A stretch of 64,000 nucleotides of DNA from Streptomyces sp. LBL (lineage in GTDB: Bacteria; Actinomycetota; Actinomycetes; Streptomycetales; Streptomycetaceae), in contig NZ_JARXYX010000004.1 of assembly GCF_029893585.1 (NCBI RefSeq), forward strand, positions 62,001 to 126,000, read 5' to 3'. Positions 41,448 through 50,571 of the stretch are shown piece after piece. The position numbers were made by a program, and so were the translations under genes. The notes below the pieces were generated by a model. It was not told the origin of the DNA. It was given only the letters and a program-made list of their open reading frames with translations, and searched no databases. The stretch's first letter is position 1, and every line of letters begins with the position of its first letter.

Positions 41448-42680
41448 TCACACCCCTCCCGTCAATCCCGTCACGATCATGAAGACCACCCACAGCACGG
41501 GAACGAGCGCGACGTACGCGCGCGGCCGCCGGCGGATGGGCACGCCCGGGTCGTAGCGCGGGCCGAGCATCCCCGGCCCCGGGGCCGGGAGCTGCCTCAC
41601 CCTGCGCACGGCGAGAAGGTTCCGGACCAGCGTCAACGGGGCGAAGACGAACAAGGAGAAGGGACTCCACCAGCCCACGCAGAGCGTGTGCGTCGTCAGC
41701 GTCCGGTACACGGCCAGCCCGCAGGTGAAGCACATCGGCCCGTCCATCCTCTTGAACCCCATGAAAATGACGAGGCCGCGGTGGGCGCGGAAGGTGACCT
41801 CGGCCGCGGGGGAACCTCCGCAGAACCTGCACATGGGCGAGGCGGGGTGGAGGGCTTCCAACTGAGCGATGACGGCACGGGAAGGGTTGACGTCGGCGGA
41901 GGGCTGCTCGGCGGGAGGATCGGCGTCGACCGCGGGATGGTGGGCGGACGGATCTGCTTCGGGCGCGGGATGGTGGGCGGACGGATCTGCGTACCAGGCA
42001 CGGAGCGAGGTGGCTATGGCGTCCAGGAGCCCGTTCTCCACGGCCTGGGCGATCTCCCCGTCGCTCTTCCGCTCCGCGCTCACGACCGCGGTGGCGGCGC
42101 GTACGGCGTCGGCGGGCCGCAACCCTCCTTCCGGTGGAGCTTGGGGCAACGGACTGTGCATCCAACGGTGTTCGGGATTCACGGCGCCGACGTCCCACAG
42201 GGCGCGAACAGCACGCTTGAGCGGCTCGCTGTAGAGAGGGAACGCAACGTGGATGGCGCCGCTCGGCGACTTCTGACCCCCGCCCCACTTCACGTCCCGG
42301 TCCTCGTCGGTGAGCGCGTCGAAGGCGTCGGCGAGTTCCTGCCACGCCTGCGCGTCGTCACGGTCGAGCTGGGCGAGCAGGCGTCGGTCGTCGGCCGGGG
42401 TGACGACACGGGAGACATCCTCGAGCGCGGAGACACCGGGGGCCTCGGTGACGGCCCCGGCTCCGGGTTCGCGGCTGAGGAGGTTGAGGACGCCGAGGGG
42501 GGTGAGGCCCCGTGCGTGGGCCTCACGGACCTTCGTGTACCACTCCAGCCCCGCCTCGTAGGCACCGGGACTGCTGGCCTTCCGATGCATCCACTCGACC
42601 TCGATGGCATCGCCCCAGGCGTATCCGACGACTTCGCCGTCGGGGGCGGTGACGGTGACGTAGTGCACGGGGTTGGTCAT
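41448..42680 (-). CDS. Candidate immunity-associated protein with zinc-ribbon and C-terminal membrane helices
   Basis: This 410-residue protein has four parts. Residues about 1-70 share a domain with the two proteins encoded upstream: VHYVTVTAPDGEVVGYAWGD ... VREAHARGLTPLGVLNLL. A helical domain of about 80-200 contains VKWGGGQKSPSGAIHVAFPLYSEPL and resembles, from memory, DUF6508. A linker repeats DPSAHHPA. The C-terminal part has a CxxC pair (CRFCGG, CFTCGL) and two or three membrane helices. It could anchor an immunity function to the membrane. Neither function nor substrate is known. Confidence 0.65.
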   Translation of the reverse strand: MTNPVHYVTVTAPDGEVVGYAWGDAIEVEWMHRKASSPGAYEAGLEWYTKVREAHARGLTPLGVLNLLSREPGAGAVTEAPGVSALEDVSRVVTPADDRRLLAQLDRDDAQAWQELADAFDALTDEDRDVKWGGGQKSPSGAIHVAFPLYSEPLKRAVRALWDVGAVNPEHRWMHSPLPQAPPEGGLRPADAVRAATAVVSAERKSDGEIAQAVENGLLDAIATSLRAWYADPSAHHPAPEADPSAHHPAVDADPPAEQPSADVNPSRAVIAQLEALHPASPMCRFCGGSPAAEVTFRAHRGLVIFMGFKRMDGPMCFTCGLAVYRTLTTHTLCVGWWSPFSLFVFAPLTLVRNLLAVRRVRQLPAPGPGMLGPRYDPGVPIRRRPRAYVALVPVLWVVFMIVTGLTGGV

Positions 42681-42735
42681 GACGCTCAGGCCTTGGGGGC
42701 CGTTACCTCCGCAGATACTCGGTTCAGGCGCGGGC

Positions 42736-43173
42736 TCACCTGAATGTCAGTCGCGCTGGGCGAGGGCCCTGACCGCGGCGGAGTTCGGGGCCCCTTTCTC
42801 TGAGCGCGACAAGCGTCGGAGCCTCAGCTTGGGAGCCCGGAACGACATGGCTCCTCTCGCTGTCATTCGCACCTTGCACGAGCTCCGCGAGCAGTGCCGT
42901 CGGGGCGAGCCCCCGAGCCTTGCCGTCACGCAGAGCCCGCACCCATGAGGCACCGGCGTTGACGGCGTTGGGCGAAAGCCCCGGCGGCACCACGAAGCCG
43001 GCCGCACCGTCCTTGTCGTTCGCCCACACGTAGCCGATGACGGTGCCGGTCAGGTCGGCAACGCTGACGTGGGTGACCGGCCCATCGGTATGACGGCTGT
43101 ACCTCGCCGGACCCGCCACCTGCTTGAACTGCCAGTCTTCCTCGAAGCGCGAGGTGAATGGTCGTTCGCCCAT
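42736..43173 (-). CDS. Candidate immunity protein, C terminus frameshifted
   Basis: As read, it is a 145-residue protein paralogous to the next gene: SRFEEDWQFKQVAGPARYSRHTDGPVTHVSVAD ... GYVWANDKD, then WVRALRDGKARGLAPTALLAELVQ. The reading frame ends in basic nonsense (RGPELRRGQGPRPARLTFR), while the overlapping frame ending at 42747 reads APNSAAVRALAQRD. That second ending aligns with the paralogue's AANAAAVEALAKGD. The frames cross near a run of AAAGGGGCCCC at about 42789-42799. This could be a real mutation or a sequence error. The ATG at 43173 directly follows a GTG and adjoins the upstream stop. Confidence 0.65.
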   Translation of the reverse strand: MGERPFTSRFEEDWQFKQVAGPARYSRHTDGPVTHVSVADLTGTVIGYVWANDKDGAAGFVVPPGLSPNAVNAGASWVRALRDGKARGLAPTALLAELVQGANDSERSHVVPGSQAEAPTLVALRERGPELRRGQGPRPARLTFR

Positions 43174-43176
43174 CAC

Positions 43177-43578
43177 TTAGTCACCTTTGGCGAGAGCCTC
43201 GACCGCGGCGGCGTTTGCGGCGTCGGTGAGGGAGCCGGGAAGGGGGCGGCCCTTGCCGGCAGTCTCCAGGGCGCCGTACAACTCGGCGAGGGCCTGGGAC
43301 GGCTGAAGGCCCCGCTTCTTGGCATCGCGCAGCCGACGGATCCAGAAGCCGCCTTCGTTCGCCGCACGGGGGCCACCAGCCTGCCGCGGTTCATACGCAG
43401 CGGCGTCCTCGCCACCGGCCCAGAGGTACCCGAGGACCGAGCCGTTCTCCTTGTCGACGACGGTGAAGTACCGCACCGGATTCTCGGTCCAGTCCTGATA
43501 GCGCGCCGGACCGCCCGGCTGCTCCCTGAACATCACGTCTTCTTCGAAGCGCGAGGGTTTCGGGTTCTCACTGCTCAT
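43177..43578 (-). CDS. Candidate immunity protein for the ADP-ribosyltransferase toxin
   Basis: This 133-residue soluble protein is the first gene after the toxin, 49 bases downstream, as expected for a cognate immunity gene. It opens SRFEEDVMFREQPGGPARYQDW and continues VRYFTVVDKENGSVLGYLWAGGEDAAAY, then WIRRLRDAKKRGLQPSQALAELYGALE. These three blocks recur in the two following genes, so it defines a small paralogous family. It has no membrane segment. I do not recognise the family. The immunity role is inferred from position and duplication only. Confidence 0.7.
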   Translation of the reverse strand: MSSENPKPSRFEEDVMFREQPGGPARYQDWTENPVRYFTVVDKENGSVLGYLWAGGEDAAAYEPRQAGGPRAANEGGFWIRRLRDAKKRGLQPSQALAELYGALETAGKGRPLPGSLTDAANAAAVEALAKGD

Positions 43579-43627
43579 TAGTCCACGTTCCTTGAGTCGT
43601 CTGCCCGGTCCGGGGGCACGGCTACGG

Positions 43628-46447
43628 CTACGGCTTCGGCTTCGGCATGACCTCGCCGTAGACCTGCCACTTCCCGGCCGCGTCCTGGAAAACGCGCGTC
43701 ACCTTATACCCCGTACCACGAGCGAGCAGCAGCTCCCGCTCCCCCTTGTTCGCGGAGATGTGGTCGATCCAGAGAGCAGGTGTGCCCTTGGGCACCCGCA
43801 GGTGCAGGTGCACGGGCTGGAACGCGAAGGCCGGGTCCTTGCCGAGCGACGTGGAGGTGTATCCGGGGTCGTCGAAGAAGTTACCTTCCATTTCGAGTGG
43901 CGATCGCAGCTTGAGGTAGCTGACGTCGGTGCCTCGGACGATCATGACGTTCTCGGGCACGGGGTGGGAGCCCATGACCCGGTCCATGTTGTCGACGACG
44001 TGCTGCATGCCGTCGCTCAGCTTCACACCTTCCCGAAGCGGGTCGTTGATCTGCGTGTAGTAGTGGTCGCTGTACGTGTGCAGCGCGTTATGAGCCTCGG
44101 GGTCGAGGTTGTCGAGGAAGTCGTTCCAGTTCGCGTCGCCGTACGCCTTCCCCGCGTCGTTACTGGCGCTGGGCCCGAGGTTCGTGCCGTCCGCCAGCTC
44201 GGCCTGGGCCACCGCGTGCTTCTCCGCATCGGTGGCCAGGCTGTCGAAGTCGTCCGCCGACATGTGCGGCTTGTATTCGAACGGCTCCCCGGCCCCATGC
44301 CCCGGAACATCCGCGCCCTGGTGCCCAGGAGCGGCAGGAGTATCGGTGCCGTGGGCAGCGGCATCCCCGGTGTCCGCGTGGTCGCCGACGTGCGCGGCAT
44401 CATCCGTGTGACCGACAGCGTCGTCACCGTGGCCCGCACCGTGCGAGGCGTCGTCGGTGTGACCGCCTCCCGGGAGGTCGTGCCCGGTGCCGTGGGGCGT
44501 GTCCGGGGTGCCGTGGCCACCCGTGCCGGGGACGTCATGGCCACCGGCGTGCGGCGTGGTGGTCGGGATCTCGTGTGCGGGGGCTGCCGCGCCCTGGTGG
44601 TACCACGGAGTCGCGGGACCCGGGTGTCCGATACCGCCGGGAACGTCGTGACCGCCCGTGTGCGGCGGCGACGTCGGAGTGTCATGCGGCGTGGTGGTCG
44701 GCGTCTGGTCGTACGCCGACGGCGAGGGCACCTGGTCATACGCGGACGGCGACGGCGCGTGGTCGAACGGGGACCCCGACGGCGCATGCCCGTACGGGGA
44801 GCCCGACGGCGTCTGCGCGTACGGGTTCGTGACCGGCGCCTGGTCATACGCGGACGGCGACTGTACGTGATCGTATGGGGAACCCGACGGCGCATGCCCG
44901 TACGGGGACCCAGACGGCGCATGTCCGTACGAACTCGGCGACGGCGCATGGTCGTACGCGCCCGACGACGGTGTCGAGTCGAAGGCACCACCCGGCGTGT
45001 GACCTGCGGCCGTGACCGGAGTGTGCGCGGGTGCGTTGTAGTGGCCGGCGCCGGGAGGCGCGTTGTAGTGGCCGGCGTTGTCGACCGTGTGTGCGGCCCC
45101 GTCGGCGCCCGCGTGGCTCGCGGCGTACGACGAGGTGGGGGCGCCCTGGGTCGTCCAGTGGGCCGGAAGGGTCGGCGTCGTCCCGTGGGGGACCGTCGGG
45201 GTGTTGGCCTCGTAGTGCACCGGCGTCGTGTCGATGGAGCCGTTGGGCGAGATGAGGTTGCCGTTCGGGTCCATCAGGCGTCCGTCGGGCAGAGTGACGG
45301 CTCCGTCCGGAAGGGTGGGGATGTCGATGTTGCCGACGCCCTTCAGCCCCTTCGCGATGTCGCCGATCTTCGACAGACCCGCACCCGCGCCCTTGGCGAT
45401 GTAGGTCATCGGGTCGATGACCTTCCCGGCCTTGCCCGCAACCGACAGCACCTTCGCCACCGCACCGGCCTTGCCCGCACCCGACACACCGGCTCCGGCA
45501 CCACCCGTGAACACGGTCGTCAGGACGTTGAAGGTGACCGCACCAGCGGCACGACCGGGGTTCTTGCCCCACTCGTCCCACGCCACCAGCGCCTTACCCG
45601 TCTCCTTCATCGCGGTACGCGAATCACGGATCCAGGACGGGAGCTTGTCGTCAGGCACCAACCAGAACGCCGTACCGACACCCGGAATCGACGCGAGAGC
45701 CAGACCGGTCGCCAACTGCGCCAGCCCCTTCCACGCCTGACCCATCGCGTCCCAGCCACCGAAACCGACCAGCGTGCCCAGACCCTTGATCGTCCCCCAG
45801 ATACCGTCCACGATCAGGCCGTCCCACACGAACGACTTCACCCAGTGGCCGACCTCGTACCAGTGATGCTTCTCCTCCACCGGGTCACCCCAGGGAAGCT
45901 TCGCGTTCTTCAGATCGTCCGCGTTGAACCCGTACTGGTCCTTACGGTCCGAGCCGTCCCCCGCGACCATCTGCGTGCCGCCCCACAACGCGGTGATCTT
46001 GTTGTGGCAGGTCCGCTCCGCCGCCCAGAACGCCGCCACCGTCGCCGTGATGTCGTCGCGGATCTGGTTGTGCTCGTCGACCTTGTCCTCGTCGTACTCC
46101 CAGTCGTCATCGTCCTTCACCGACGAGACGAACGTGGTCGCCTTGGTCTTCAGCTCCTTCAACTTCGTGACAAGAGGCTGAACCTCGGTGGCATACGACG
46201 ACAACGCACCCGAGACGGTCTCGAGATCGGTGGCGAAGTCATCCGCCCGCTCCTTGACCGGCTTGGTCGTCGCGAAGAGTTGCTCCGCCTCCGGGGCGGT
46301 GTAGTACGCCGACAACCCCTGGAACTGGGAGTGGACGTCACCGCCCGTACTCCGGACATGCGTCGCGTCCTTCTTCAGGTCCGCGTAATCCGTCTCCAGC
46401 TGCGGCAAGCTGCCCGTGAACTGAGGAATCTTCTCCGGCTGAATCAC
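43628..46447 (-). CDS. Type VII-secreted polymorphic toxin with C-terminal ADP-ribosyltransferase domain
   Basis: This 939-residue effector has a helical Esx/LXG-like N terminus (about 1-140). A shared region to about 375 carries a hydrophobic stretch ([24 protein letters not shown]). A long His/Pro/Gly/Ser linker with repeats such as SGSPYGHAP and SPSAYDQ runs to about 735. The C-terminal domain (about 740-939) has the R-S-E ADP-ribosyltransferase triad: Arg in MIVRGTDVS near 838, YTSTS near 866, and ExE in KGERELLL near 903. [16 protein letters not shown] near 785 is also typical. It would transfer ADP-ribose from NAD to an unknown target. GTG overlaps the DUF6507 stop by four bases. Confidence 0.9.
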   Translation of the reverse strand: MIQPEKIPQFTGSLPQLETDYADLKKDATHVRSTGGDVHSQFQGLSAYYTAPEAEQLFATTKPVKERADDFATDLETVSGALSSYATEVQPLVTKLKELKTKATTFVSSVKDDDDWEYDEDKVDEHNQIRDDITATVAAFWAAERTCHNKITALWGGTQMVAGDGSDRKDQYGFNADDLKNAKLPWGDPVEEKHHWYEVGHWVKSFVWDGLIVDGIWGTIKGLGTLVGFGGWDAMGQAWKGLAQLATGLALASIPGVGTAFWLVPDDKLPSWIRDSRTAMKETGKALVAWDEWGKNPGRAAGAVTFNVLTTVFTGGAGAGVSGAGKAGAVAKVLSVAGKAGKVIDPMTYIAKGAGAGLSKIGDIAKGLKGVGNIDIPTLPDGAVTLPDGRLMDPNGNLISPNGSIDTTPVHYEANTPTVPHGTTPTLPAHWTTQGAPTSSYAASHAGADGAAHTVDNAGHYNAPPGAGHYNAPAHTPVTAAGHTPGGAFDSTPSSGAYDHAPSPSSYGHAPSGSPYGHAPSGSPYDHVQSPSAYDQAPVTNPYAQTPSGSPYGHAPSGSPFDHAPSPSAYDQVPSPSAYDQTPTTTPHDTPTSPPHTGGHDVPGGIGHPGPATPWYHQGAAAPAHEIPTTTPHAGGHDVPGTGGHGTPDTPHGTGHDLPGGGHTDDASHGAGHGDDAVGHTDDAAHVGDHADTGDAAAHGTDTPAAPGHQGADVPGHGAGEPFEYKPHMSADDFDSLATDAEKHAVAQAELADGTNLGPSASNDAGKAYGDANWNDFLDNLDPEAHNALHTYSDHYYTQINDPLREGVKLSDGMQHVVDNMDRVMGSHPVPENVMIVRGTDVSYLKLRSPLEMEGNFFDDPGYTSTSLGKDPAFAFQPVHLHLRVPKGTPALWIDHISANKGERELLLARGTGYKVTRVFQDAAGKWQVYGEVMPKPKP

Positions 46448-46833
46448 GACTTGCCCACCCCCGGCATATCCAGCTTCGGCTCGGCCAACGCCTTGCGCTG
46501 CGCCTCCGCCGCCATCTCCTGGTCACCGTTCAGGTAGGCGGTCGTCGCGTCCACCGCACCCTGCAACGACTTCCCCGCCCGCGCCGCCACGTACTGCAGA
46601 TCCTTCGACGCCCGCTCCGCATACTGCGACAACGCCAGCGCGACGAGACCACCCGCCGCCTTCTCCCCGCCCTCGCCACCACCACCCTCGGCAGTGATCG
46701 TGCCCGCGCTGGTCGCCGCCGACGTCAGGTGCTTCCCGAACGCCTTCGCGTACTTCTCCAGATCCGACGCCGTATCACCGGTCGTCTTCAGGACATGCGA
46801 AATACCCTGCGGCTTCAAATCCCAGCCCGACAC
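46444..46833 (-). CDS. DUF6507 family protein, copy 1
   Basis: This 129-residue mostly helical protein begins [19 protein letters not shown] central region is [27 protein letters not shown], and it ends [13 protein letters not shown]. It resembles the DUF6507 proteins found next to Esx genes in Streptomyces, and it may be a third Esx-like component or chaperone. Its TGA overlaps the toxin GTG (GTGA), implying translational coupling. It differs from copy 2 at only three residues (Y/H near 28, V/A and S/R at the end). Confidence 0.8.
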   Translation of the reverse strand: MSGWDLKPQGISHVLKTTGDTASDLEKYAKAFGKHLTSAATSAGTITAEGGGGEGGEKAAGGLVALALSQYAERASKDLQYVAARAGKSLQGAVDATTAYLNGDQEMAAEAQRKALAEPKLDMPGVGKS

Positions 46834-46860
46834 CGAAAACCCCCGTTTCCCTAAACTTCC

Positions 46861-46915
46861 GTGAACGCGAACCCGAACCCGAAACCGGACGCGAACCCGG
46901 CCTCGGACCCGTCCG
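46861..46915. repeat. Degenerate GAACCC/GACTCG hexamers, copy 1
   Basis: The spacer between the DUF6507 gene and the first Esx-like gene consists of about nine 6-base units close to gaacccg and gaacgcg. The same place in copy 2 has about twice the length. Confidence 0.75.
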
Positions 46916-47230
46916 TCAGCCGATGTTGTTGACCGCGGCCTTCGCCCGCTGGATCGTCGACTGCGCCGTACCGTCGTTCTTCTCCAGCGTCGACTTCAGC
47001 AGACCGATGATGCTCTTCACCTCGTTCGAGGCGTTCGTCCACCGCTGTTCCTTGCCGTGGTACTCGTCCGCCACGCCATCCGCCGTGAAGTCCGCCATCG
47101 CCGTCTTCACCTGACGGTCACGGTTCGCGATCACCTCTTCCAGACGACCGATCACCACCTGGATGTTCGACTGCGCATCCGCCGACGCGTTGATGTCGTA
47201 CGACCGACGATCAGAACCCGAACCCGCCAT
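46916..47230 (-). CDS. Esx/ESAT-6-like protein (pore-forming ESAT-6 family type), copy 1
   Basis: This 104-residue helical hairpin protein belongs to the WXG100 superfamily by size and position. It has no strict W-x-G. The turn region reads [17 protein letters not shown]. It should pair with the other Esx-like protein and be exported by the EccC machine. I chose the ATG at 47230, preceded by GGGGAG at nine bases. The protein is identical in copy 2 (55889-56203). Confidence 0.85.
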   Translation of the reverse strand: MAGSGSDRRSYDINASADAQSNIQVVIGRLEEVIANRDRQVKTAMADFTADGVADEYHGKEQRWTNASNEVKSIIGLLKSTLEKNDGTAQSTIQRAKAAVNNIG

Positions 47231-47353
47231 CACACACCACTCCCCGAGAAGCCACACAAAAGGAAACAACCAGACAGACAGAAGGAAGGAAGGAAACCGG
47301 CAAACCGGGAGCGAAGCCTCAACAGCCCGGAACGCCCCGGCCACGCACGCGAC

Positions 47354-47680
47354 TCAGCGGAAACGAGCCCCGTCGAAGTTGGCGGCACCCATCTGCTGCT
47401 TCGCGTTGTCGCCCTGCTCCTGGTCACCCGAGCTGAACGCCGAGTCCATCCCGGACTGACCGCCCAGGATCGCCGCCAGCGACGAGTTCAGGTCGGAGGT
47501 GATCCGGTCCGCCCGACCCTTGAACTGGTCGAACATCGCCCGACCCGAACCGTTGAACTTGCCCTCCAGCGGCGTCGCCGCCTGCACCAACTGCCGGATC
47601 AGCGAGCCGAGATCATCACTCGACCCCCGCGAATCACGCTGCAGCTGCGACAGCGTCTGCGCACCCATGTCGAACTTCAT
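47354..47680 (-). CDS. WXG100-superfamily protein with F-N-G turn, copy 1
   Basis: This 108-residue protein has two helices around a turn that reads GKFNGSGRAMFDQFKGRAD, so the usual Trp of W-x-G is replaced by Phe. The tail is rich in Gly, Gln and Asp (GDQEQGDNAKQQMG). It is the first gene of the cassette. GGGGGAGG four bases before the ATG is a strong ribosome-binding site. It differs from copy 2 at one residue (R/Q in GRADRITS). Confidence 0.88.
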   Translation of the reverse strand: MKFDMGAQTLSQLQRDSRGSSDDLGSLIRQLVQAATPLEGKFNGSGRAMFDQFKGRADRITSDLNSSLAAILGGQSGMDSAFSSGDQEQGDNAKQQMGAANFDGARFR

Positions 47681-48106
47681 TACGCCTCCCCCGTACCGTC
47701 TGCTGCGGCGACCACTTCCCGGCCCACCGCAGAAGTTACTTCCAGCCATCTGTATCAAGCCGACAGCCGCCTGCGCAATCAGGGCCCCCAGCACCTGCAC
47801 AAGCTCCACAACTCGGCAGGGGTCCCGTTAACCGGAGAGGTGAGCGAAGTCACCCCTCGGCCGCGCCATGTCACCATCGACCACCTCCGCTCACTCACTC
47901 CCTCGATGCGGTGCGGGGGCGGCCGGCGACGTGGAGGGTGCGGGTGGCCCGCACGCGCAAGTCGTTCCGACGCAGCACGCCGTGCGGGCCATGGTCGGCC
48001 GTCAGAGCAGCCAGCGCCTAGAGGTCCGCTCGAAGAGCATCCGCTGGGGCGGCCGAAGTCAGGCAGCAGCTGCCTGAACTGCCCGTCCTCCCCGGCGGCC
48101 ACGCAC
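47681..48106. other. Spacer upstream of cassette 1, no gene seen
   Basis: This should hold the promoter for the leftward cassette. It also holds the ragged, non-homologous 5' end of the broken methyltransferase frame. The sequence is open for long stretches in several frames but shows no family resemblance. Confidence 0.4.
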
Positions 48107-48835
48107 TACGGTGGGATACATGCCCGAGCCCTCCGTGCGGGATTTGCCGAGGTACCGGGCGGGCTCCTGCGCCAATCTCTCGGCGCGAGGCCGCACAGCG
48201 TCCTGGACTGCTCGTGCGGGATCGGTACCCAGGCCATCGGCCTGGCCCTGGCCGGGCACCAGGTCATCGGCAGCGACCTGAGCCCGGTTGCCGCCGCGCG
48301 CGCCGCCGCCGAGGCGGCGGCCCGGGGCAGCCGGCTTCCGGCCGCTGCGGCCGACATGCGCCAACTGCCTTTCAAAGAAACGTCATTCGACGTCGTCCTG
48401 TGCGCGGACAACTCGCTCACTCACCTGCTCTCCGGGCAAGATCTCCGGGCGGCACTCCTCGGCATGAGACGGGTACTCCGAGACGACGGACTGTTGGTGA
48501 TCACTGTCCGGGCCTACGACGAGACGCGCCAGACCAGACCCACGGCGACACCTCCCCAGGTCTCGGAGACACGCGACGGCCAAGTGATCACCTTCCAGCT
48601 GTGGCACTGGCACGAAGACGGCGAGCGCTACGACCTGGAGCACTTCCAGCTCACCCCCGCGGAGAACACCTGGCATGTCCGATGCCGCCGGAGCACCTAC
48701 TGGGCGCTGACGCCCCCGCAGCTGACAGAGTTCGTGGCTGAAGCCGGCTTCACCAACATCACCTGGCACAGTCCGGCCTCCAGCGGGTACTACCAGCCCG
48801 TGCTCACCGCACACCGCGCTCCCTCAGCGCAGTAG
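48107..48835 (+). pseudogene. Class I SAM methyltransferase, 5' truncated
   Basis: The frame encodes a clear Rossmann methyltransferase: motif I HSVLDCSCGIGTQAIGLALAGHQVIGSDLS, then AAADMRQLPFKETSFDVVLCADNSLTHLL and MRRVLRDDGLLVITVRAYDE. It ends in a complete C terminus at SAQ. Family members normally have 40-50 residues before motif I, starting with a helix ending near WxxSIxxQ. Here the frame has only about 25 plausible residues and no ATG or GTG start near them. Upstream codons are Arg/Gly-rich nonsense. It may be expressed from a distant start but more likely lost its 5' end. Confidence 0.55.
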
Positions 48836-48909
48836 TCCAGACATCGGTTCCGCCCTTCCTGGCTCTCCATTCCTCTCTGGCAAACCGGTGAACGTCGCAG
48901 GTCACAGCA

Positions 48910-50394
48910 CTAGTTGGAGACGTGAGGGCTCGCCAGCGCAGCTCCGAAGTATCCCTTGCTGCTTCTGACGGTGATTCCCGCGCTCTTGCCGCACAGGTTG
49001 ACCGAACCGCTCAGAACCGGACCGGAGGCCGAGCCGCGGGCGGTCCACAGGCAGCCGTCGCTGTTCTCCGTGGGTACGCCGACGACTGTCTCCGCCTTGC
49101 CGTCCCTATTGAGGTCGGCGAGATGGACGGTCGCGCCGAACTGGTCGCCGGTCTCCGCTGCGCCGGGCACGCCGGCCGTGTTCTGGGTGTATCCGACTGC
49201 CTTGGTTGTGGTCAGGCCGGAGGCGGAGCCGCGCAGCAAAACGGAGGTGCCCGCCATTTTGAGCTTGCCGACCGCCTCACTGGGAGAGCCGACGAGGACG
49301 TCGGCGTACCCGTCGGCGTTGACGTCGCCGACGCTGAGTGACTGTCCGAACTGGTCGCCGTCCTCAGCGGCTCCCGGGACTCCCGCCGTGTCCTGGTGGA
49401 AGACCTGCGGCCGCTGGTCGACGGTGATGCCCTGCGCGCTGCCGTAGAGGACCTGAATTTCGCCACCGCGGTGCGCCGCGCCGGTCGCGTTCATAACGGA
49501 GTCGTCATCCGCGATACCAGTGACGAGGTCGCCGTAGCCGTCACCGTTGATGTCACCGATTTGGCCGGCGTGGCCGTCGGCGTGGGGAAGTTCGGTGGGC
49601 CAATTGGCGAAATAGTCGTCAGTCGGGGGACCGTTGTCGAGGTACACAGATCCGCGGAGGTCGTCGTCCGAGGGACCAGGCAGCCAGAAGCGCTCCGCTC
49701 TGCCGTCACCGTTCACGTCGCCCATCACCACCCCACGGGTACCGCTAAGGCGCTCATCCAGATAGTTGGAGGCTGCCTTGCCTGTACGGGCGAAGGGACC
49801 GCTGTAGGAGGCGCCCTCGCATCGCGAGCCGATGGTCACCTCCGGGGCGCCGTCCCCGTTCATGTCGCCTGTGGCCAGGGAGTTCCCGAAGCCGCAGTAA
49901 GTGCGGCCGTCCCCATATCCGGCTGGCGGAGAGATGGCCGCGCCGCCCGAGAGCCCGCGGGGCCCACCCCATACGACGGTCGCAGAGCCCCGGGAATCCT
50001 TGTCGCCGACCTGCTCCCTCGGGGTGCCGACGATCAGATCCGCGTACCCGTCCCGATCCAAGTCGGCGCTGGTGACCGTCGTGCCGAAGGCGTCCCACTC
50101 CTCCGGGACGCCAGGGATGCCGGAGGTCGCCTGTGTGATGACCGTCCGGCGCGTGGTGCTCACTGATGAGGCCGACCCGTACAAGATGACGACCGCGCCA
50201 GCTTCCTCCAGGCTGCCATTGGCGGCGTAGGGCGCACCGATAGCCAGATCCCGGTAGCCGTCACCGTTGAAGTCGTCCTGGACAGCCGCGGTGTTGGCCC
50301 CCTTGTAAGGGCTGGTGGCGGCAGCCGTCGTCGGGGTGAGGGCAACGGCGAGAAGGGGGGCGAGCACGGCGGCGGCCGTGGCTGCTCTGCGCAA
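48910..50394 (-). CDS. Secreted FG-GAP/VCBS repeat protein
   Basis: This 494-residue exported protein has a signal peptide at about 1-28 (LRRAATAAAVLAPLLAVALTPTTAAA). Six or seven beta-propeller FG-GAP repeats follow. Each has the calcium motif DxNxDGxxD, for example DFNGDGYRDLAIG, DLDRDGYADLIVG, DMNGDGAPEV, DINGDGYGDLVTG, DVNADGYADVLVG and DLNRDGKAETVVG. Several blades carry the insert GVPGAAEDGDQFG. Proteins of this type are abundant extracellular integrin-alpha-like proteins in Streptomyces. I prefer the TTG at 50394, which has AAGGAG five bases upstream, over the TTG at 50427. Confidence 0.9.
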   Translation of the reverse strand: MRRAATAAAVLAPLLAVALTPTTAAATSPYKGANTAAVQDDFNGDGYRDLAIGAPYAANGSLEEAGAVVILYGSASSVSTTRRTVITQATSGIPGVPEEWDAFGTTVTSADLDRDGYADLIVGTPREQVGDKDSRGSATVVWGGPRGLSGGAAISPPAGYGDGRTYCGFGNSLATGDMNGDGAPEVTIGSRCEGASYSGPFARTGKAASNYLDERLSGTRGVVMGDVNGDGRAERFWLPGPSDDDLRGSVYLDNGPPTDDYFANWPTELPHADGHAGQIGDINGDGYGDLVTGIADDDSVMNATGAAHRGGEIQVLYGSAQGITVDQRPQVFHQDTAGVPGAAEDGDQFGQSLSVGDVNADGYADVLVGSPSEAVGKLKMAGTSVLLRGSASGLTTTKAVGYTQNTAGVPGAAETGDQFGATVHLADLNRDGKAETVVGVPTENSDGCLWTARGSASGPVLSGSVNLCGKSAGITVRSSKGYFGAALASPHVSN

Positions 50395-50571
50395 CGGAAC
50401 TCCTTGACGGAAGGACGGGGACTGCAAGGAACGCGGTACGACTGAAGCGACAGCACGTGAAGCTCAGTCGACCTACTGGACACACCAGAGGCCCTCATGG
50501 TTGTGCGCGCATCCCTCCCATCTCAGGGCTGCACCTGCACCGCCGTCTCGATAGCTCTCAAGCCTGCTGAT
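50395..50571. other. Upstream region of the FG-GAP gene
   Basis: No gene is seen. It is followed by a tRNA-like fragment (separate entry). The stretch 50619-50804 beyond that fragment also shows no gene. Confidence 0.4.

Larger units (their letters stand above)
45318..47695 (-). repeat. Effector cassette duplication, copy 1
   Basis: About 2.4 kb covering both Esx-like genes, the DUF6507 gene and the first 375 codons of the toxin is nearly identical to 54231-56599 and in the same orientation. Differences are concentrated at the first 45 toxin codons and at two spacers. It matches copy 2 up to about 15 bases upstream of the first start codon, then diverges. Confidence 0.9.

Noticed and set aside
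47057..48106. Upstream part of the long plus-strand frame containing the methyltransferase
   Set aside because: It runs antisense through both Esx genes and through spacer DNA with no family resemblance. Only the region from about 48107 is methyltransferase-like.
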